Assembly: GCA_947088135.1 (NCBI GenBank)
Contig: CAMUFJ010000001.1
Span: 32,363 to 96,362, forward strand
Direction of reading: 5' to 3'
DNA from: an uncultured Clostridia bacterium
GTDB taxonomy: Bacteria; Bacillota; Clostridia; Christensenellales; Borkfalkiaceae
DNA length: 64,000 nucleotides
Each line of letters starts with the position of its first letter. Within the stretch, counting starts at the first letter, position 1. The position numbers and the translations under genes are program-made. The notes beneath the pieces are model-generated. The model was given only the letters and a program-made list of their open reading frames with translations, was not told the origin of the DNA and ran no database searches. Shown piece by piece: positions 33,530 through 42,795 of this stretch.

Positions 33530-36513
33530 TTTTTTTCGCCTTCGTCGGCAACATCGGACCCCGCGGGATCTTCGAGCTCTTCGGCAAGCTCGATTGCGGA
33601 CGGCTGGGCTTCCTGATCGCCTTGCAGCTCTTGCACGGCGGCTTCGCCCGGGGACGGCTCTGCCGTCTGCTCTGCCTCGTTCGTCGGTGCAGAGCTCTGC
33701 TCGTTGTGCTCGTCGGAAATAATTCCCGCCTCTTCTTGCATTTCCCGCATAGTCGGCTCCTCCGTATCGTGAGCGTCCTGCACGTCGGCATCGCCCGGGG
33801 ACGGCTCCGCCGTCTGCTCAGCCTCAGAGGCAAGCTCAGAGCTCTGCGGTTCCGTTTCTTGAAGATCCTCCGCTTGCTGCGCCTCTTGTTCGTCCTTCAT
33901 ATCCTGCATTTCCTTAGCTATTTCGACCTTTTTTTCGAACAGGTCCCGAACGGCTTGCGGCGTAACTACCGCAAACTTTGTCCGCATACGTTGGTGCGCG
34001 ATGAAGAACGTCGTACCCCGCGGCAAATCGAGAATGGCATTCTCCTCCTCCGTCGTGATATCAAGCTTATCGTAGAGCTGTAAGAAATCCGCCGTACCGC
34101 TTGCATTGAGCGGGAATACGAATGTGTATTGACACTCCGTGATAACCGCCTTCGATTCCCGTTCCAAATCCTCGTTCCCGATGAAATCGTTCACGCTTTG
34201 CGTCAGAACGATTTGCATTCCGCCGTACTTCCTGCACCGTTTCGCAGAATTCTTCATGAACCGCAAGGCGATCGGATTATGCGGGTCGATAAACACGTGC
34301 GCTTCGTCTACCGCTATGACAATTTGCGCTGCCTGCAAGCCCCGCTTAATACGGTTATAGTTCCGAATCAGCTCATTATTGAGGTACTGCGTCAAGAGAA
34401 GCATTTGCGCGGCAACGATCGTCTTGTTCGCGTTTGCAAGCAACGTTTGGAAATTAAATACGGTAAATTCTTCGTTCGCAACCAAATTCGTCTGACCGTT
34501 CCACAGGAAGGAGAACCTCCCGCCTTTCGCAAACTTCGATAAAAATGTGATGATCGTCCTATGCGCCGCGCGCTCGTTTGCCGTCATTTTATTCTTCAAG
34601 CGATTTTTGAAAAGCTCTATAAGCTCGTCGAATGTCGGAAAATCGCCCGTGTATTTCTTAAAATTTGTGCGTTCGGTAATTCCTTTCTGATGATACAGCT
34701 CGGGCAAAAGCGAAAGCACAAGCTCGATATTCTCGCTCCCTAATCCCGTCAGCGTCGTTCTAAAAAACTCTTCGAGAAAGGTAATGTGCGATAGCAATAA
34801 GTTCCCGACGTCGCTTTCTTCATTGTCGTTCATGTCGCAGAGCACGGCAAACGGGTTAATGATGTTCCCACCCATGCCCATATCGATCACCTTCCCGCCG
34901 ATATTTTCCGCAAGGATCGAGTATTCGTTTTCAGGATCTAAAATGAATATTCTCAACCCCTCGCTTTTTAAATTCGTGAAAAGCGTTTTGGCGAAAAAGG
35001 ATTTTCCGCCCCCCACGCCGCCGAGCACGACGATATTGCTGTTCTTGTAAAAATCCCCGCGCTTTAAAAAATTGACGATCACGGGCGACGTATTTTGTCC
35101 GAGCATGACACCGCCCTCTTCGAGGATCTGCGTATCCACGAACGGATACGCCCCCGCAAGCGACGACGAATTGATCCCTTGCGTGTACACGCACGAGCGG
35201 AGCGGGAATTGCGCATTGAGCATTCCGAGGCGGTACGCTTCGCCCTGCTTGCAAATCATACCCGAAGTCTGAAAGCCCATGCGATTGATAGACTTTCTGA
35301 TACTCTTGAAGGCGTCGCGCCCTTCCTCCTTATAATCGTAATACGTTACCGATGTGCATACGTTCAGCATAACCTCGTTCGAAGATTGCAACTGCTCCAT
35401 GAGCGTATGCATCGATTCGTAGTGCATGACCGTTTGGGTATCCGAGCTCATCTTCGAGGAGTGCTCGTATTTTTCTTTCAGCTCCGCGACCGTCCTGTCG
35501 ATCGCCTTCACCGCCTTTTGCGTATCGATCGGCGTTGCCGATATCACCACCTTCGTGTACGGCATGGAGAAAAGCTCCGTCGCCCAAGCATTGAAAGCCT
35601 CTGTCGGATAGCGTGTTATCACGTATGTCTTTTCCGTGATTCCGTCCACCTTAGCGGTTTTAGTATGGAATTGTACTTCCAGAGGAGCCAACAGCTTCCC
35701 CTGCTCCCCCTTCGCGGGCAACTCTTTCAGCTCACGCTCGTCAAACGCCGCCGTTACGGTGCGCCGGCAGAACCCATAAAGTTCCGTCCCCGAGATCCGT
35801 TCCGCCTTAATACCGCCCGCTTGCAGTTCTCTCAGATCCGCACTTAGCGTTTTATGTAAATCCGCGCGCGTGGAAGAATAAAGCACAAGATAAAATGCGT
35901 TGTAATAAAAGCAATTATCGTTTGTATTGATTTTTTCAAGCTCGCCGAGGCGGATGCGCTTGATATATTCTTTTGCTTGCTCCGAGAGCTCCTTCGTTTC
36001 CTCCGCCGATAGCCGTTCTTTAAGCGCTCCTATTTGCTCGTCTAAAAACACGGGTCTGTCTAATCGTACAATGGATAATTTCTGCCCGCGCGCAAGGTTC
36101 ATGAATACAACCGAAAATACGTTGATGTACCTGTCCTGCTCCTCTTCCCGTAGCAAAAAGAATTCGTTGCCGTGTATCTTGATTACTCCGCAACAATATC
36201 CGTCTTTAAATTGGACGACGTCATCGTCTATATAGCTTACTCCGCTTTGGTATTCGCCCTCCCAATTCTTTTTGGAAAACAGGTACAGGAAGTACGAGTA
36301 AAGCTCGTAATACAGCCTGTCGTCTATTTTTACGAAAAACATAACCGCCGCGAGCGCAAGCGCCCCCACGGCGATATAGAGGCTCCCCGCGAAATTCGCT
36401 ACGATCAAAACCACAAAAAGGGCGAGCGCACAAGATAGAAATACCATGTCGCGCAGATTGATGCCCTTGAACGTGAATTCCGTTTTGCTTTGCTTCGGGA
36501 TCGTCCTTTGCAT
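33523..36513 (-). CDS. virB4: VirB4-type ATPase with fused N-terminal membrane domain
   Basis: Energises the type IV secretion channel. The 996 residues start with two hydrophobic segments (about 25-60) in a VirB3/PrgI-like domain that is usually a separate protein. The VirB4 core follows with Walker A LGGVGGGKSFFAKT (about 500) and Walker B IVIAVDEAHVF (about 734). The last 120 residues are an acidic Glu/Gln/Pro-rich tail containing two copies of an EQTAEPSPG-type repeat. The ribosome site AAAGGAG precedes the ATG. ACTTG array 2 lies 21 bases upstream, and its stop lies in array 1. Confidence 0.9.
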   Translation of the reverse strand: MQRTIPKQSKTEFTFKGINLRDMVFLSCALALFVVLIVANFAGSLYIAVGALALAAVMFFVKIDDRLYYELYSYFLYLFSKKNWEGEYQSGVSYIDDDVVQFKDGYCCGVIKIHGNEFFLLREEEQDRYINVFSVVFMNLARGQKLSIVRLDRPVFLDEQIGALKERLSAEETKELSEQAKEYIKRIRLGELEKINTNDNCFYYNAFYLVLYSSTRADLHKTLSADLRELQAGGIKAERISGTELYGFCRRTVTAAFDERELKELPAKGEQGKLLAPLEVQFHTKTAKVDGITEKTYVITRYPTEAFNAWATELFSMPYTKVVISATPIDTQKAVKAIDRTVAELKEKYEHSSKMSSDTQTVMHYESMHTLMEQLQSSNEVMLNVCTSVTYYDYKEEGRDAFKSIRKSINRMGFQTSGMICKQGEAYRLGMLNAQFPLRSCVYTQGINSSSLAGAYPFVDTQILEEGGVMLGQNTSPVIVNFLKRGDFYKNSNIVVLGGVGGGKSFFAKTLFTNLKSEGLRIFILDPENEYSILAENIGGKVIDMGMGGNIINPFAVLCDMNDNEESDVGNLLLSHITFLEEFFRTTLTGLGSENIELVLSLLPELYHQKGITERTNFKKYTGDFPTFDELIELFKNRLKNKMTANERAAHRTIITFLSKFAKGGRFSFLWNGQTNLVANEEFTVFNFQTLLANANKTIVAAQMLLLTQYLNNELIRNYNRIKRGLQAAQIVIAVDEAHVFIDPHNPIALRFMKNSAKRCRKYGGMQIVLTQSVNDFIGNEDLERESKAVITECQYTFVFPLNASGTADFLQLYDKLDITTEEENAILDLPRGTTFFIAHQRMRTKFAVVTPQAVRDLFEKKVEIAKEMQDMKDEQEAQQAEDLQETEPQSSELASEAEQTAEPSPGDADVQDAHDTEEPTMREMQEEAGIISDEHNEQSSAPTNEAEQTAEPSPGEAAVQELQGDQEAQPSAIELAEELEDPAGSDVADEGEKNK
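33631..33679. repeat. dispersed coding repeat, copy A
   Basis: Contains TGCACGGCGGCTTCGCCCGG and the following GGACGG, then CCGTCTGCTC. It encodes the EQTAEPSPGEAAVQ stretch in the VirB4 tail and is nearly identical in DNA to copy C at 57885. Confidence 0.75.
33779..33827. repeat. dispersed coding repeat, copy B
   Basis: A diverged copy (TGCACGTCGGCATCGCCCGG...) encoding EQTAEPSPGDADVQ, about 150 bases from copy A in the same VirB4 tail. Confidence 0.7.
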
Positions 36514-36534
36514 ATTTTTGCTCCTTTTTTAATA

Positions 36535-36579
36535 ACTTGCTTTTACTTGCAAAAACAAGTTAATACAAGTTTTTGCTTG
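36535..36579. repeat. ACTTG array 2 (5 boxes)
   Basis: Box starts: ACTTG 36535, ACTTG 36545, CAAGT 36556, CAAGT 36566, GCTTG 36575. It lies between the divergent virB4 start (21 bases) and the lipoprotein promoter (27 bases). Confidence 0.85.
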
Positions 36580-36606
36580 TTTTTTGGAAATAATTACCGT
36601 TTGGTC

Positions 36607-36635
36607 TTGCTATTTTTACCGTTTTGTGATATAAT
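36607..36635 (+). promoter_or_regulatory. promoter of the lipoprotein gene
   Basis: TTGCTA (36607-36612), 17 bases, TATAAT (36630-36635). Confidence 0.7.
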
Positions 36636-36664
36636 ATACTTAGTAAAACAACCGAGGTTTTGTT

Positions 36665-37189
36665 ATGAAAAAACTCATTTCCATACTTCTTACCGCCGTG
36701 ATTTCACTCTCCCTTCTCGCCTTCGGCGCGTGCTCTCAGGGCGACGGCAAAACCTATGACATCAACGAGTACTTTACGTCAGGAAGTGCCCCGCACGACC
36801 TCGCACGCTTTATCGGAAGCGAGGAACCGACGGGAAAGGATATATTATTTCTTAAAGCAAAAAAGGACGTGAAAATCAAGAAGATTTCGGGCACCGCTTA
36901 CTACAACTACCAGTGGTACAGTGATATTAGTCAAGATTCCATTGACTTAAAAATGCCTCTCCCCGATTCGAAGCTTATGACGACGACCCTCGTCGAGAAC
37001 GTGGAGCTCACAAAGAACGTGCCCACCCACTTCGATTTCGTTATGACGCAAGAATCCGTTCTCAATGGTATGACCAAATCCTTCTTCCCCGATGTTTTAA
37101 AAACAGGAGACGATCTTGTTCCTTACTTCTCCAAAACAATCGAGATTGTTGCGATCCGAAACTTAAAAGTTGAATTCGAACCTGTATAA
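36665..37189 (+). CDS. secreted lipoprotein, function unknown
   Basis: A 174-residue protein with a lipoprotein signal: basic MKK start, hydrophobic stretch, and a lipobox-like AFGAC at about residues 19-23. The mature part is soluble and beta-rich, with no recognised family. It is the only protein gene of the element on the plus strand, has its own promoter and terminator, and lies between virB4 and the VirB6-like gene. Entry exclusion or envelope attachment of the secretion apparatus are possible roles by position only. The ribosome site is GAGGT. Confidence 0.75.
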   Translation: MKKLISILLTAVISLSLLAFGACSQGDGKTYDINEYFTSGSAPHDLARFIGSEEPTGKDILFLKAKKDVKIKKISGTAYYNYQWYSDISQDSIDLKMPLPDSKLMTTTLVENVELTKNVPTHFDFVMTQESVLNGMTKSFFPDVLKTGDDLVPYFSKTIEIVAIRNLKVEFEPV

Positions 37190-37203
37190 TAGTTTTCTAT
37201 CAT

Positions 37204-37230
37204 TGCCGCCGCAGGGCGGCATTTTTTATT
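37204..37230 (+). terminator. terminator of the lipoprotein gene
   Basis: TGCCGCC (37204-37210) pairs with GGCGGCA (37215-37221), then TTTTTTATT. It closes the plus-strand unit at the end of the convergent VirB6-like gene. Confidence 0.8.
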
Positions 37231-39220
37231 GCTTCTTGCCCAAATCCCGCTTGCCTAATTCGCGTTTCGGTTTCTGCTCCTCTGTCTGCGCACCTCCATT
37301 CGGTTGTGCGTTCAAGGACGGTTTGCCTGCCGCAGTACGCTCTCTGCGCACATTCTCCCTCTCCGCCGCACGTTGGCTTTTCGCAAGCATTTTCTGCTGG
37401 CGCGCGGTGCTTGCGTTGGAGAACGCCGTCTGACGCGCTCCCGCCTTGCTTATTCTGCGTTCCTCTCTTGCCGCAGAACGTGCGGCGCGATAGCGTTCTG
37501 CTCCCGCAGTGCTTCTGCCAACCGTATTGTACCACAAGCCGCGCGCCCCTCTGCCTACCGCGCGGGCGGTATAAGTCACAAGCCCTGCGGCGAACATTGC
37601 CGTGCCCGTAACCGCTCTTCCGATACGCGTTGTTCCGAGCGATAAGCCCGCATTCTTCGCGCCGTGCTTTGCGGCGCTCCCTGCGTTGCCCTTCATGAGG
37701 TCGTAGCCAGCCTGTCCGAGCCCGCCACCCATCATGCGCGCCGTATACCCGCCACTCGCCGCAGAACCGCTTCTTGCGCCGTTTAAAGGCGTTGCTGAGC
37801 CCTTCGCAGTCATTCCTTGCTGTGCGTCGCTAATACCGCTTCTTTCGCCTAAGGAAGCTTGCTGGGGCATTCTCCCGCCGATTGATTGCGCCACCTCGCC
37901 CCCGCCGCTGAACGGCGAACCGTAGTAGGAACCCCAATAAGGCGATCCGCCGTACGGTGAACCGTATCTTCCGTAAGGCGAGCCCCAACCGTGACCGAAC
38001 GCAAACCGCGTCGCCCTGCCCGCCATACGCGTCATGCTCCCCGCAAGGTGCGCCCCGCTCATGGCGGCGCGGAAATTCTGCGTTGTCTGGTCCCGTTCCG
38101 AGGACAGCGAATCGCCGCCGATGAACTGCGAGATGAGCAAATTCGCGCCCATGGCAAAGGAGACGCCCGCAATGTAGATGATGAGCTTTGCGCAACCGTT
38201 TGCAAAGGAATCATAAAAGAAATCGTACTTCGTAAATTCGGGCACAAGGGAGAAAAACACGTTGAGCGCAAACACGATGCCGTATCCGCTCAGGACCTTT
38301 CCGATGAAGATCTCCGCCCACTTTTTAAAGCGGGCTCCGTCATCGAAGGCGCGGAAGGACGCAGGCAACGGCGACAGGATAAAGAGAAAAACTACGGAGA
38401 AGATCCTTTGTGCAATCGTTACGGCGGACATGGCGAGCGCAACAAGCATGACGCAGGAGCCGAGGAGGGGTAGAATGAAGGTATCGAAATATGCGTCCTC
38501 GTCTACCAAATCCGTAAACACCTCAAAATCCGATTCCCCCGAAAAGCCCGTTTCCTCATAGTGAAATTCGCTTCCGTCCGCATGATAAATTTTCGCACCG
38601 CGCTCCCAACCGCCGTACACGAGCTTCACCGCCACCATGCCCTTGATTGGTTGCCCGTTTTCGTAATAAAGGCTATATTCATCATCACCTTTAAACCAAT
38701 TATTTCCTTTGGCTTCCAACATACTTTCATTGACCGTGGAGAACACAACCTCCGAGGAATAGCTCGCGCGTACGGAGACGCCGTCCTGCGTGGCGTTGTC
38801 TACCACCTTTGCGACGGTGCCCGTGGCAAGTATGATACAAACGGCAAAGAACGGAATGACCAGGAAGGATACCGCATTCACGAAGAACCCGCGTAGAGCC
38901 TTCCATAAGCCTACGCCCTCTTCCTCCTTTTCGGTAATGTGCGATTTTATGGCGCGCACGAGCGCGAACACGAGCGAAATTGCAAAGCCTGCGGCAATGC
39001 AGATCCCGAATGCCTGTAACACATTTACGGCAACAATGTTGTCGAAAAGAGAAATGCTCGTGTTCTCGTTCGTTGCAAGCGGGTCGAGCCCTAAAATAAT
39101 GCGGATAAAATTGATGAGCACGTCTACGATCCGCGATGTTGTCGCTATAATGCCGAATAGAATTTTGTGAAAGAACGATTCAATGCTATCGGCGATTGCC
39201 CCTAATAGATTTACTGACAT
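37226..39220 (-). CDS. VirB6/TrbL-like channel protein
   Basis: A polytopic membrane protein of 664 residues. Hydrophobic segments lie at about 10-45, 65-90, 110-135, 250-310 and 335-370, with an extracytosolic loop (about 135-245) between the first and second groups. The last 270 residues are soluble: a Tyr/Gly/Ser/Pro-rich run with repeated GSPYG units (about 410-440) and then a basic Ala/Arg-rich tail. This fits VirB6-type proteins of Gram-positive ICEs. The ribosome site GAGGT precedes the ATG, one base after the upstream stop. Confidence 0.8.
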   Translation of the reverse strand: MSVNLLGAIADSIESFFHKILFGIIATTSRIVDVLINFIRIILGLDPLATNENTSISLFDNIVAVNVLQAFGICIAAGFAISLVFALVRAIKSHITEKEEEGVGLWKALRGFFVNAVSFLVIPFFAVCIILATGTVAKVVDNATQDGVSVRASYSSEVVFSTVNESMLEAKGNNWFKGDDEYSLYYENGQPIKGMVAVKLVYGGWERGAKIYHADGSEFHYEETGFSGESDFEVFTDLVDEDAYFDTFILPLLGSCVMLVALAMSAVTIAQRIFSVVFLFILSPLPASFRAFDDGARFKKWAEIFIGKVLSGYGIVFALNVFFSLVPEFTKYDFFYDSFANGCAKLIIYIAGVSFAMGANLLISQFIGGDSLSSERDQTTQNFRAAMSGAHLAGSMTRMAGRATRFAFGHGWGSPYGRYGSPYGGSPYWGSYYGSPFSGGGEVAQSIGGRMPQQASLGERSGISDAQQGMTAKGSATPLNGARSGSAASGGYTARMMGGGLGQAGYDLMKGNAGSAAKHGAKNAGLSLGTTRIGRAVTGTAMFAAGLVTYTARAVGRGARGLWYNTVGRSTAGAERYRAARSAAREERRISKAGARQTAFSNASTARQQKMLAKSQRAAERENVRRERTAAGKPSLNAQPNGGAQTEEQKPKRELGKRDLGKKQ

Positions 39221-39221
39221 T

Positions 39222-39701
39222 TTAAACCTCCGCGTTAAAGTATACGATGACCGATTGAAGCGTCGCTTGTGCGCTCAGCCGTACCTCTATCGCATTTGCC
39301 GTATTTACCGCCGTATCGAGGGTAATTCGGACTACGTTATCCCCTGCGCCTACAAGCTTCGTCATAGGCGTCGCATCTCCGCAAAAAACGGTTACCTCGA
39401 TATCGACGTCGACCGCGGTTATCGAAAAGAACAGCTCATGCACGTCCGAATCGGTTTTCGCCGTGAGCTCGAACTCCGTGCAAGTTTCCTTTTCTCTTCC
39501 GTCGTTGTATTCGTCGATTTCTAAATTTTTGCCGTTTACGGACAACGCGAACATTTCCGCCGTTTCTTCGCTTCTGTCGCTCTCCTCATTGGGAGCGTCG
39601 GCGACGCTCCCGCAAAAGGAAAGAACTAAAATCAGAAAGAGCGCGATCATGCCGCCCGTCGACCATACGGCGACTTTTTTCATGAAGGATCTGCCCCTCA
39701 T
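39222..39701 (-). CDS. single-span secreted/anchored protein of the transfer operon
   Basis: 159 residues: a short cytosolic start, one hydrophobic helix (about 15-33, ending in LSFCGS, which is a poor lipobox), an acidic linker and a beta-rich outer domain. The start overlaps the stop of the pilin-like gene (ATGA), so translation is coupled. Its topology would suit a VirB8-like or pseudopilus part, but I recognise no family. An in-frame ATG at 39683 is an alternative start. Confidence 0.65.
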   Translation of the reverse strand: MRGRSFMKKVAVWSTGGMIALFLILVLSFCGSVADAPNEESDRSEETAEMFALSVNGKNLEIDEYNDGREKETCTEFELTAKTDSDVHELFFSITAVDVDIEVTVFCGDATPMTKLVGAGDNVVRITLDTAVNTANAIEVRLSAQATLQSVIVYFNAEV

Positions 39702-40033
39702 GCCTTCAAAAGACGATTCATACCGATTGCCGCATTTTGCAAATTATCTTCGATCGCTTGAATGAGGTTATCCTTCAATGCGACGTAGAGCACGGTAAGA
39801 ACCACGAATATCACCATGGTTACAAGACACCAAATTGCCTGTTTACGCTTCTTTGCCGCCTCGCCGTCGTCCTCAGCCTTAGCCGCCACGACGAGCTTTA
39901 CAATGGCAAATAAGAGCAGTAACGCGCAACCCACACCGCATACGACAGGGATCACCACGTTTAAAAGGTCGTAGAGCGGCTTTGCCGCGTCTTTTATGTA
40001 GCTGAAATTGTCCGCTAAAAGATTCGTTTTCAT
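39698..40033 (-). CDS. VirB2-like pilin/two-helix membrane protein
   Basis: 111 residues with two hydrophobic helices (about 25-50 and 68-88) joined by a short charged cytosolic loop (AKAEDDGEAAKKRKQ), the usual plan of TrbC/VirB2-type subunits in Gram-positive elements. It lies between the SSB-like and VirB6-side genes in the transfer operon. Assignment rests on topology and context, not on a signature motif. Confidence 0.65.
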   Translation of the reverse strand: MKTNLLADNFSYIKDAAKPLYDLLNVVIPVVCGVGCALLLLFAIVKLVVAAKAEDDGEAAKKRKQAIWCLVTMVIFVVLTVLYVALKDNLIQAIEDNLQNAAIGMNRLLKA

Positions 40034-40046
40034 AATTCACTCCTTT

Positions 40047-40736
40047 TTATTGATCGTTTGTCTGGGAATTCGTTTGAGGTTTTTCATTCCCGTTTTCCGT
40101 TTGCGCTTTGTAGGAAGCCGCGTCGCGCACAAGCTTACTTTGCCGTGCAACCTGCGTAATGGCGCCGTGCTCGTCCACCGTAATGTTGCCCGACACCTCC
40201 ACCAAATCGCCCTTTTTGAATTTCGCCATTTTTTCCGCGGCTTCCCCGAACGCCGTCATAAAGTAGACGTCGTACTTTGCCTCAGACTCTTGCCCGCCGT
40301 TATTATCCACGACGTCGCGCTTGGCGCTTATGGCGTACTTCAAATACTTCTTGCCCGCTTCCGATTCCTTCAATTCGAGCTTTCCGTCTGGATTCCTCGT
40401 TGAAACGAATCCCGAAAGCGAGAACGAATTTTTGTAGCCTGCATTGTCGGGCGCTGGCTCCGCCTTTCTTCCGACGAGGGAAAACGACGTTATCGTGCGC
40501 CCTTCCTCAGGCGTGTAGTCCTCTCTGCGGACATAGCCCGATACGTTCACCTTCCCGTCCTTCGGAATGGCTTCGAGCTGTTTCACAGCATCCCCGAACA
40601 TCATAAACGGAAATTCGTAAGCTCTTCCTGCCGAATCTTCCGTTATGACCGACGCTTGCGCATACGGCTTGTTCGCTTTCGAAGTTTTCACTTCGAGGTT
40701 CGCAAGTTTTCCTTGCAGTGTCATTGTGTTGTTCAT
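40047..40736 (-). CDS. tandem OB-fold single-stranded DNA-binding protein
   Basis: 229 residues with two OB-like halves (about 3-85 and 102-200), each with the pattern VSGYVRRED / VSGNITVDE and a preceding FMMFGDAVKQL / FMTAFGEAAEKM helix. A Gln/Asn-rich acidic-to-polar tail (EKPQTNSQTNDQ) ends it, as in SSB proteins. It probably coats transferred strands or feeds the relaxosome. It lies 21 bases after the relaxase gene. Confidence 0.72.
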   Translation of the reverse strand: MNNTMTLQGKLANLEVKTSKANKPYAQASVITEDSAGRAYEFPFMMFGDAVKQLEAIPKDGKVNVSGYVRREDYTPEEGRTITSFSLVGRKAEPAPDNAGYKNSFSLSGFVSTRNPDGKLELKESEAGKKYLKYAISAKRDVVDNNGGQESEAKYDVYFMTAFGEAAEKMAKFKKGDLVEVSGNITVDEHGAITQVARQSKLVRDAASYKAQTENGNEKPQTNSQTNDQ

Positions 40737-40757
40737 AAGAACACCTCCAAAAATTGT

Positions 40758-42107
40758 TTATAACCTCGGCAATGCTGCCGTAGATTTCGATTGATTTCCG
40801 ATCTTGTTATGTGCGCCGATTGCTTCGAGTTCCATATAATATTTTTCGACTTCGTCAAAGCAGTTCGCGCTAAATGCGTCGAATAAATTCGAGATACGGT
40901 TTAAATCACGCACCCGCTCATGGTTCCTCTTTTGCCTCATATACCGTTCGGAATTCCGTTTCGCCATACGGCTACGCTTCTCGTTTTCGGCGCGGAGCCT
41001 GTCCCACCGCTCCATGTTCTCCCCGAACGAAAAGCGCTTCGCAAGTGAGATCACCGAATTAGCGATTCTCGCGTGCAGATCCGCTCTGAGCGGCGACACC
41101 GAATCCGAAGGTTGCATTTCGCGCATATACGACGCAACCGCTTGAAAGCGTTGCTCACGCTCCCTGAGCTTTTCCTGCACGCCCGCGTAACCCTGCCTCA
41201 CGGCGGGCACCTCGGTAAGCACCCGTTTTACAAGGGCGTCGATTTTTCCCCGATAAGGAGCATAGGCGGGGTGATTGTAGCCCGCGCGCCCCTGAACGCG
41301 CGGCAACGCCTTCCCCAACGCGATAAGCTCCTTTATGAGCGACTTCTTCATATCGAGCGGCGTCACCCCTTGCAAACGCTTCCGAAGCTCGTCACGGACG
41401 GTATGCACTTCATGCTGATGACCGCTTACACTTTCTTCGAGCTGTTCCAAAATATCCGCAAGCGCCGTTTTGGAAATGGCACCGCGCTGTGTGAAAGTTT
41501 TCTTCCCGCGCGAATTCAAATGCGGTTCCTTTTCCCAAAAGCTGAACTGCACGTGCTTGATCCCGCTCACGCTGTCGTCATGCCAGCCCGCATACCATTC
41601 CACGTTCTTCGCGTTCAGATGCATTCGCTTTATCATTCTTTCCATGTTCGCCTGCATAAACTCAATCGCCGCTTGCTTGTCGGCGAGCATCCTTTCGCCC
41701 ACCTCCCGCCGCGGGGAAATGTAACCGTGCCAGATGATCGACTTTGTGCTCTTCAACCGCGCTTTGAGCGCTTCGAGATCCTTTCCTTCGATGACGCCGT
41801 TTTTTCCGAAGATCCCCGTACCTTTTCCGCTTGCGCCCTTCTCGCCCTTGACTGCGAAGGACCCCGTGCGGGAGACGTAATCCAAATAATTTCCATGCGG
41901 TATTTCGGGCGCGAAAAACTTCTCATCGTGCGACGTCGCCTTCTCGGTGTACTTCCCTTCCCGCCCCGCATAATCGATATAATCGCTTTCATACCAGGCA
42001 CGCTCGGCTATGTGTGCAGAACGGGCTTTGCCCTTCAAATATGCGGGCGGATTTTTCGGCGTAAAGCTGATGTTCATGATGATGTTCGGGCTTCCGATAT
42101 TTGACAT
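40758..42107 (-). CDS. MobL-type relaxase
   Basis: Nicks the oriT strand and pilots it into the recipient. The 449 residues show the MobL pattern IIWHGYISPRREVGERM (about 128-145) and a histidine segment WYAGWHDDSVSGIKHVQF (about 172-190), where the usual HxH reads HVQ. A long basic helical C-terminal region (about 300-430) follows. The start at 42107 is set by AAAGGAGG 5 bases upstream; the upstream M at 42128 is rejected. It is preceded by an RHH accessory gene and the oriT candidate. Confidence 0.78.
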   Translation of the reverse strand: MSNIGSPNIIMNISFTPKNPPAYLKGKARSAHIAERAWYESDYIDYAGREGKYTEKATSHDEKFFAPEIPHGNYLDYVSRTGSFAVKGEKGASGKGTGIFGKNGVIEGKDLEALKARLKSTKSIIWHGYISPRREVGERMLADKQAAIEFMQANMERMIKRMHLNAKNVEWYAGWHDDSVSGIKHVQFSFWEKEPHLNSRGKKTFTQRGAISKTALADILEQLEESVSGHQHEVHTVRDELRKRLQGVTPLDMKKSLIKELIALGKALPRVQGRAGYNHPAYAPYRGKIDALVKRVLTEVPAVRQGYAGVQEKLREREQRFQAVASYMREMQPSDSVSPLRADLHARIANSVISLAKRFSFGENMERWDRLRAENEKRSRMAKRNSERYMRQKRNHERVRDLNRISNLFDAFSANCFDEVEKYYMELEAIGAHNKIGNQSKSTAALPRL

Positions 42108-42144
42108 GGCAACCTCCTTTTTGTGCATTCCGCGCGCCGCGCGA

Positions 42145-42549
42145 TCACAATGATTTCATGAGCTCGTTCAAACGTTCCTGATAGTAATCGGGCAACCTTT
42201 CATACTCGCCCTGCGCAAAATCTTCCGCCGACGTCTTCGCGCCGTCGAGTGTTTTTAGACGCTCTCCGTACAGCGAAGAAACAAGGTTTAAGGTCATCAC
42301 CGCGTTTACGATGAGCTCCCTGAGCATGGCGTTTTGTTGGCGCAGTGCGTGCTCTACGTCGTACTCTTTTTTCGCCTTGCCCTTTGTATCCGATAGATAC
42401 GGCAGGGCGTATTCGATGCATCTTGAAACTACTTGTGTTTTGTTTTCAAACTGCCCGTCAGCGACCAACATTTCGATTTGCCGCAAAAGATCCTCATCAT
42501 AAAGTCTTGCAAAAATCTTGACTGTTTTCGCTTCTATCTTTTTACTCAT
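42145..42549 (-). CDS. ribbon-helix-helix relaxosome accessory protein
   Basis: 134 residues. The N-terminal 50 fit a ribbon-helix-helix (TVKIFARLYDEDLLRQIEML...NKTQVVSRCIEYAL), and the rest is helical. Such proteins bind oriT next to MobL/MobC-type relaxases, recruit the enzyme and repress the operon. The ribosome site is AAGGAG. It lies between the oriT candidate and the relaxase gene. Confidence 0.75.
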   Translation of the reverse strand: MSKKIEAKTVKIFARLYDEDLLRQIEMLVADGQFENKTQVVSRCIEYALPYLSDTKGKAKKEYDVEHALRQQNAMLRELIVNAVMTLNLVSSLYGERLKTLDGAKTSAEDFAQGEYERLPDYYQERLNELMKSL

Positions 42550-42589
42550 GTTTTCAACTCCTTACTCTCTATAACCTTGCGTTTTCGCC

Positions 42590-42795
42590 ATTTTTACCCC
42601 TATAATCCTGTGTTTTTGAGGGCTGGCAAGATAAGGTGTGCCAAAAGTTGCCTTTTTCGGCACTTTTGATATTACTACGTAATATCAATTCACTGCCAAA
42701 AGTGCGACACACTTTTGGCACTTTGTTGGCACACGTTTTTCCCCTAAAACGGAAACCGTTTTGGGGTGCGCGCCTTGCGACGCGCGCGTCTCCCG
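42590..42795. other. candidate oriT, palindrome cluster
   Basis: This non-coding stretch upstream of the relaxase pair holds four palindromes: TGATATTAC/GTAATATCA (42667-42687), TGCCAAAAGTG/CACTTTTGGCA (42694-42720), CCCCtAAAACGG/CCGTTTTGGGG (42741-42766) and GCGCG/CGCGC (about 42768-42788). CCAAAAGT recurs directly (42641, 42696). No ORF or promoter explains this density. The nick site cannot be placed. Confidence 0.6.
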
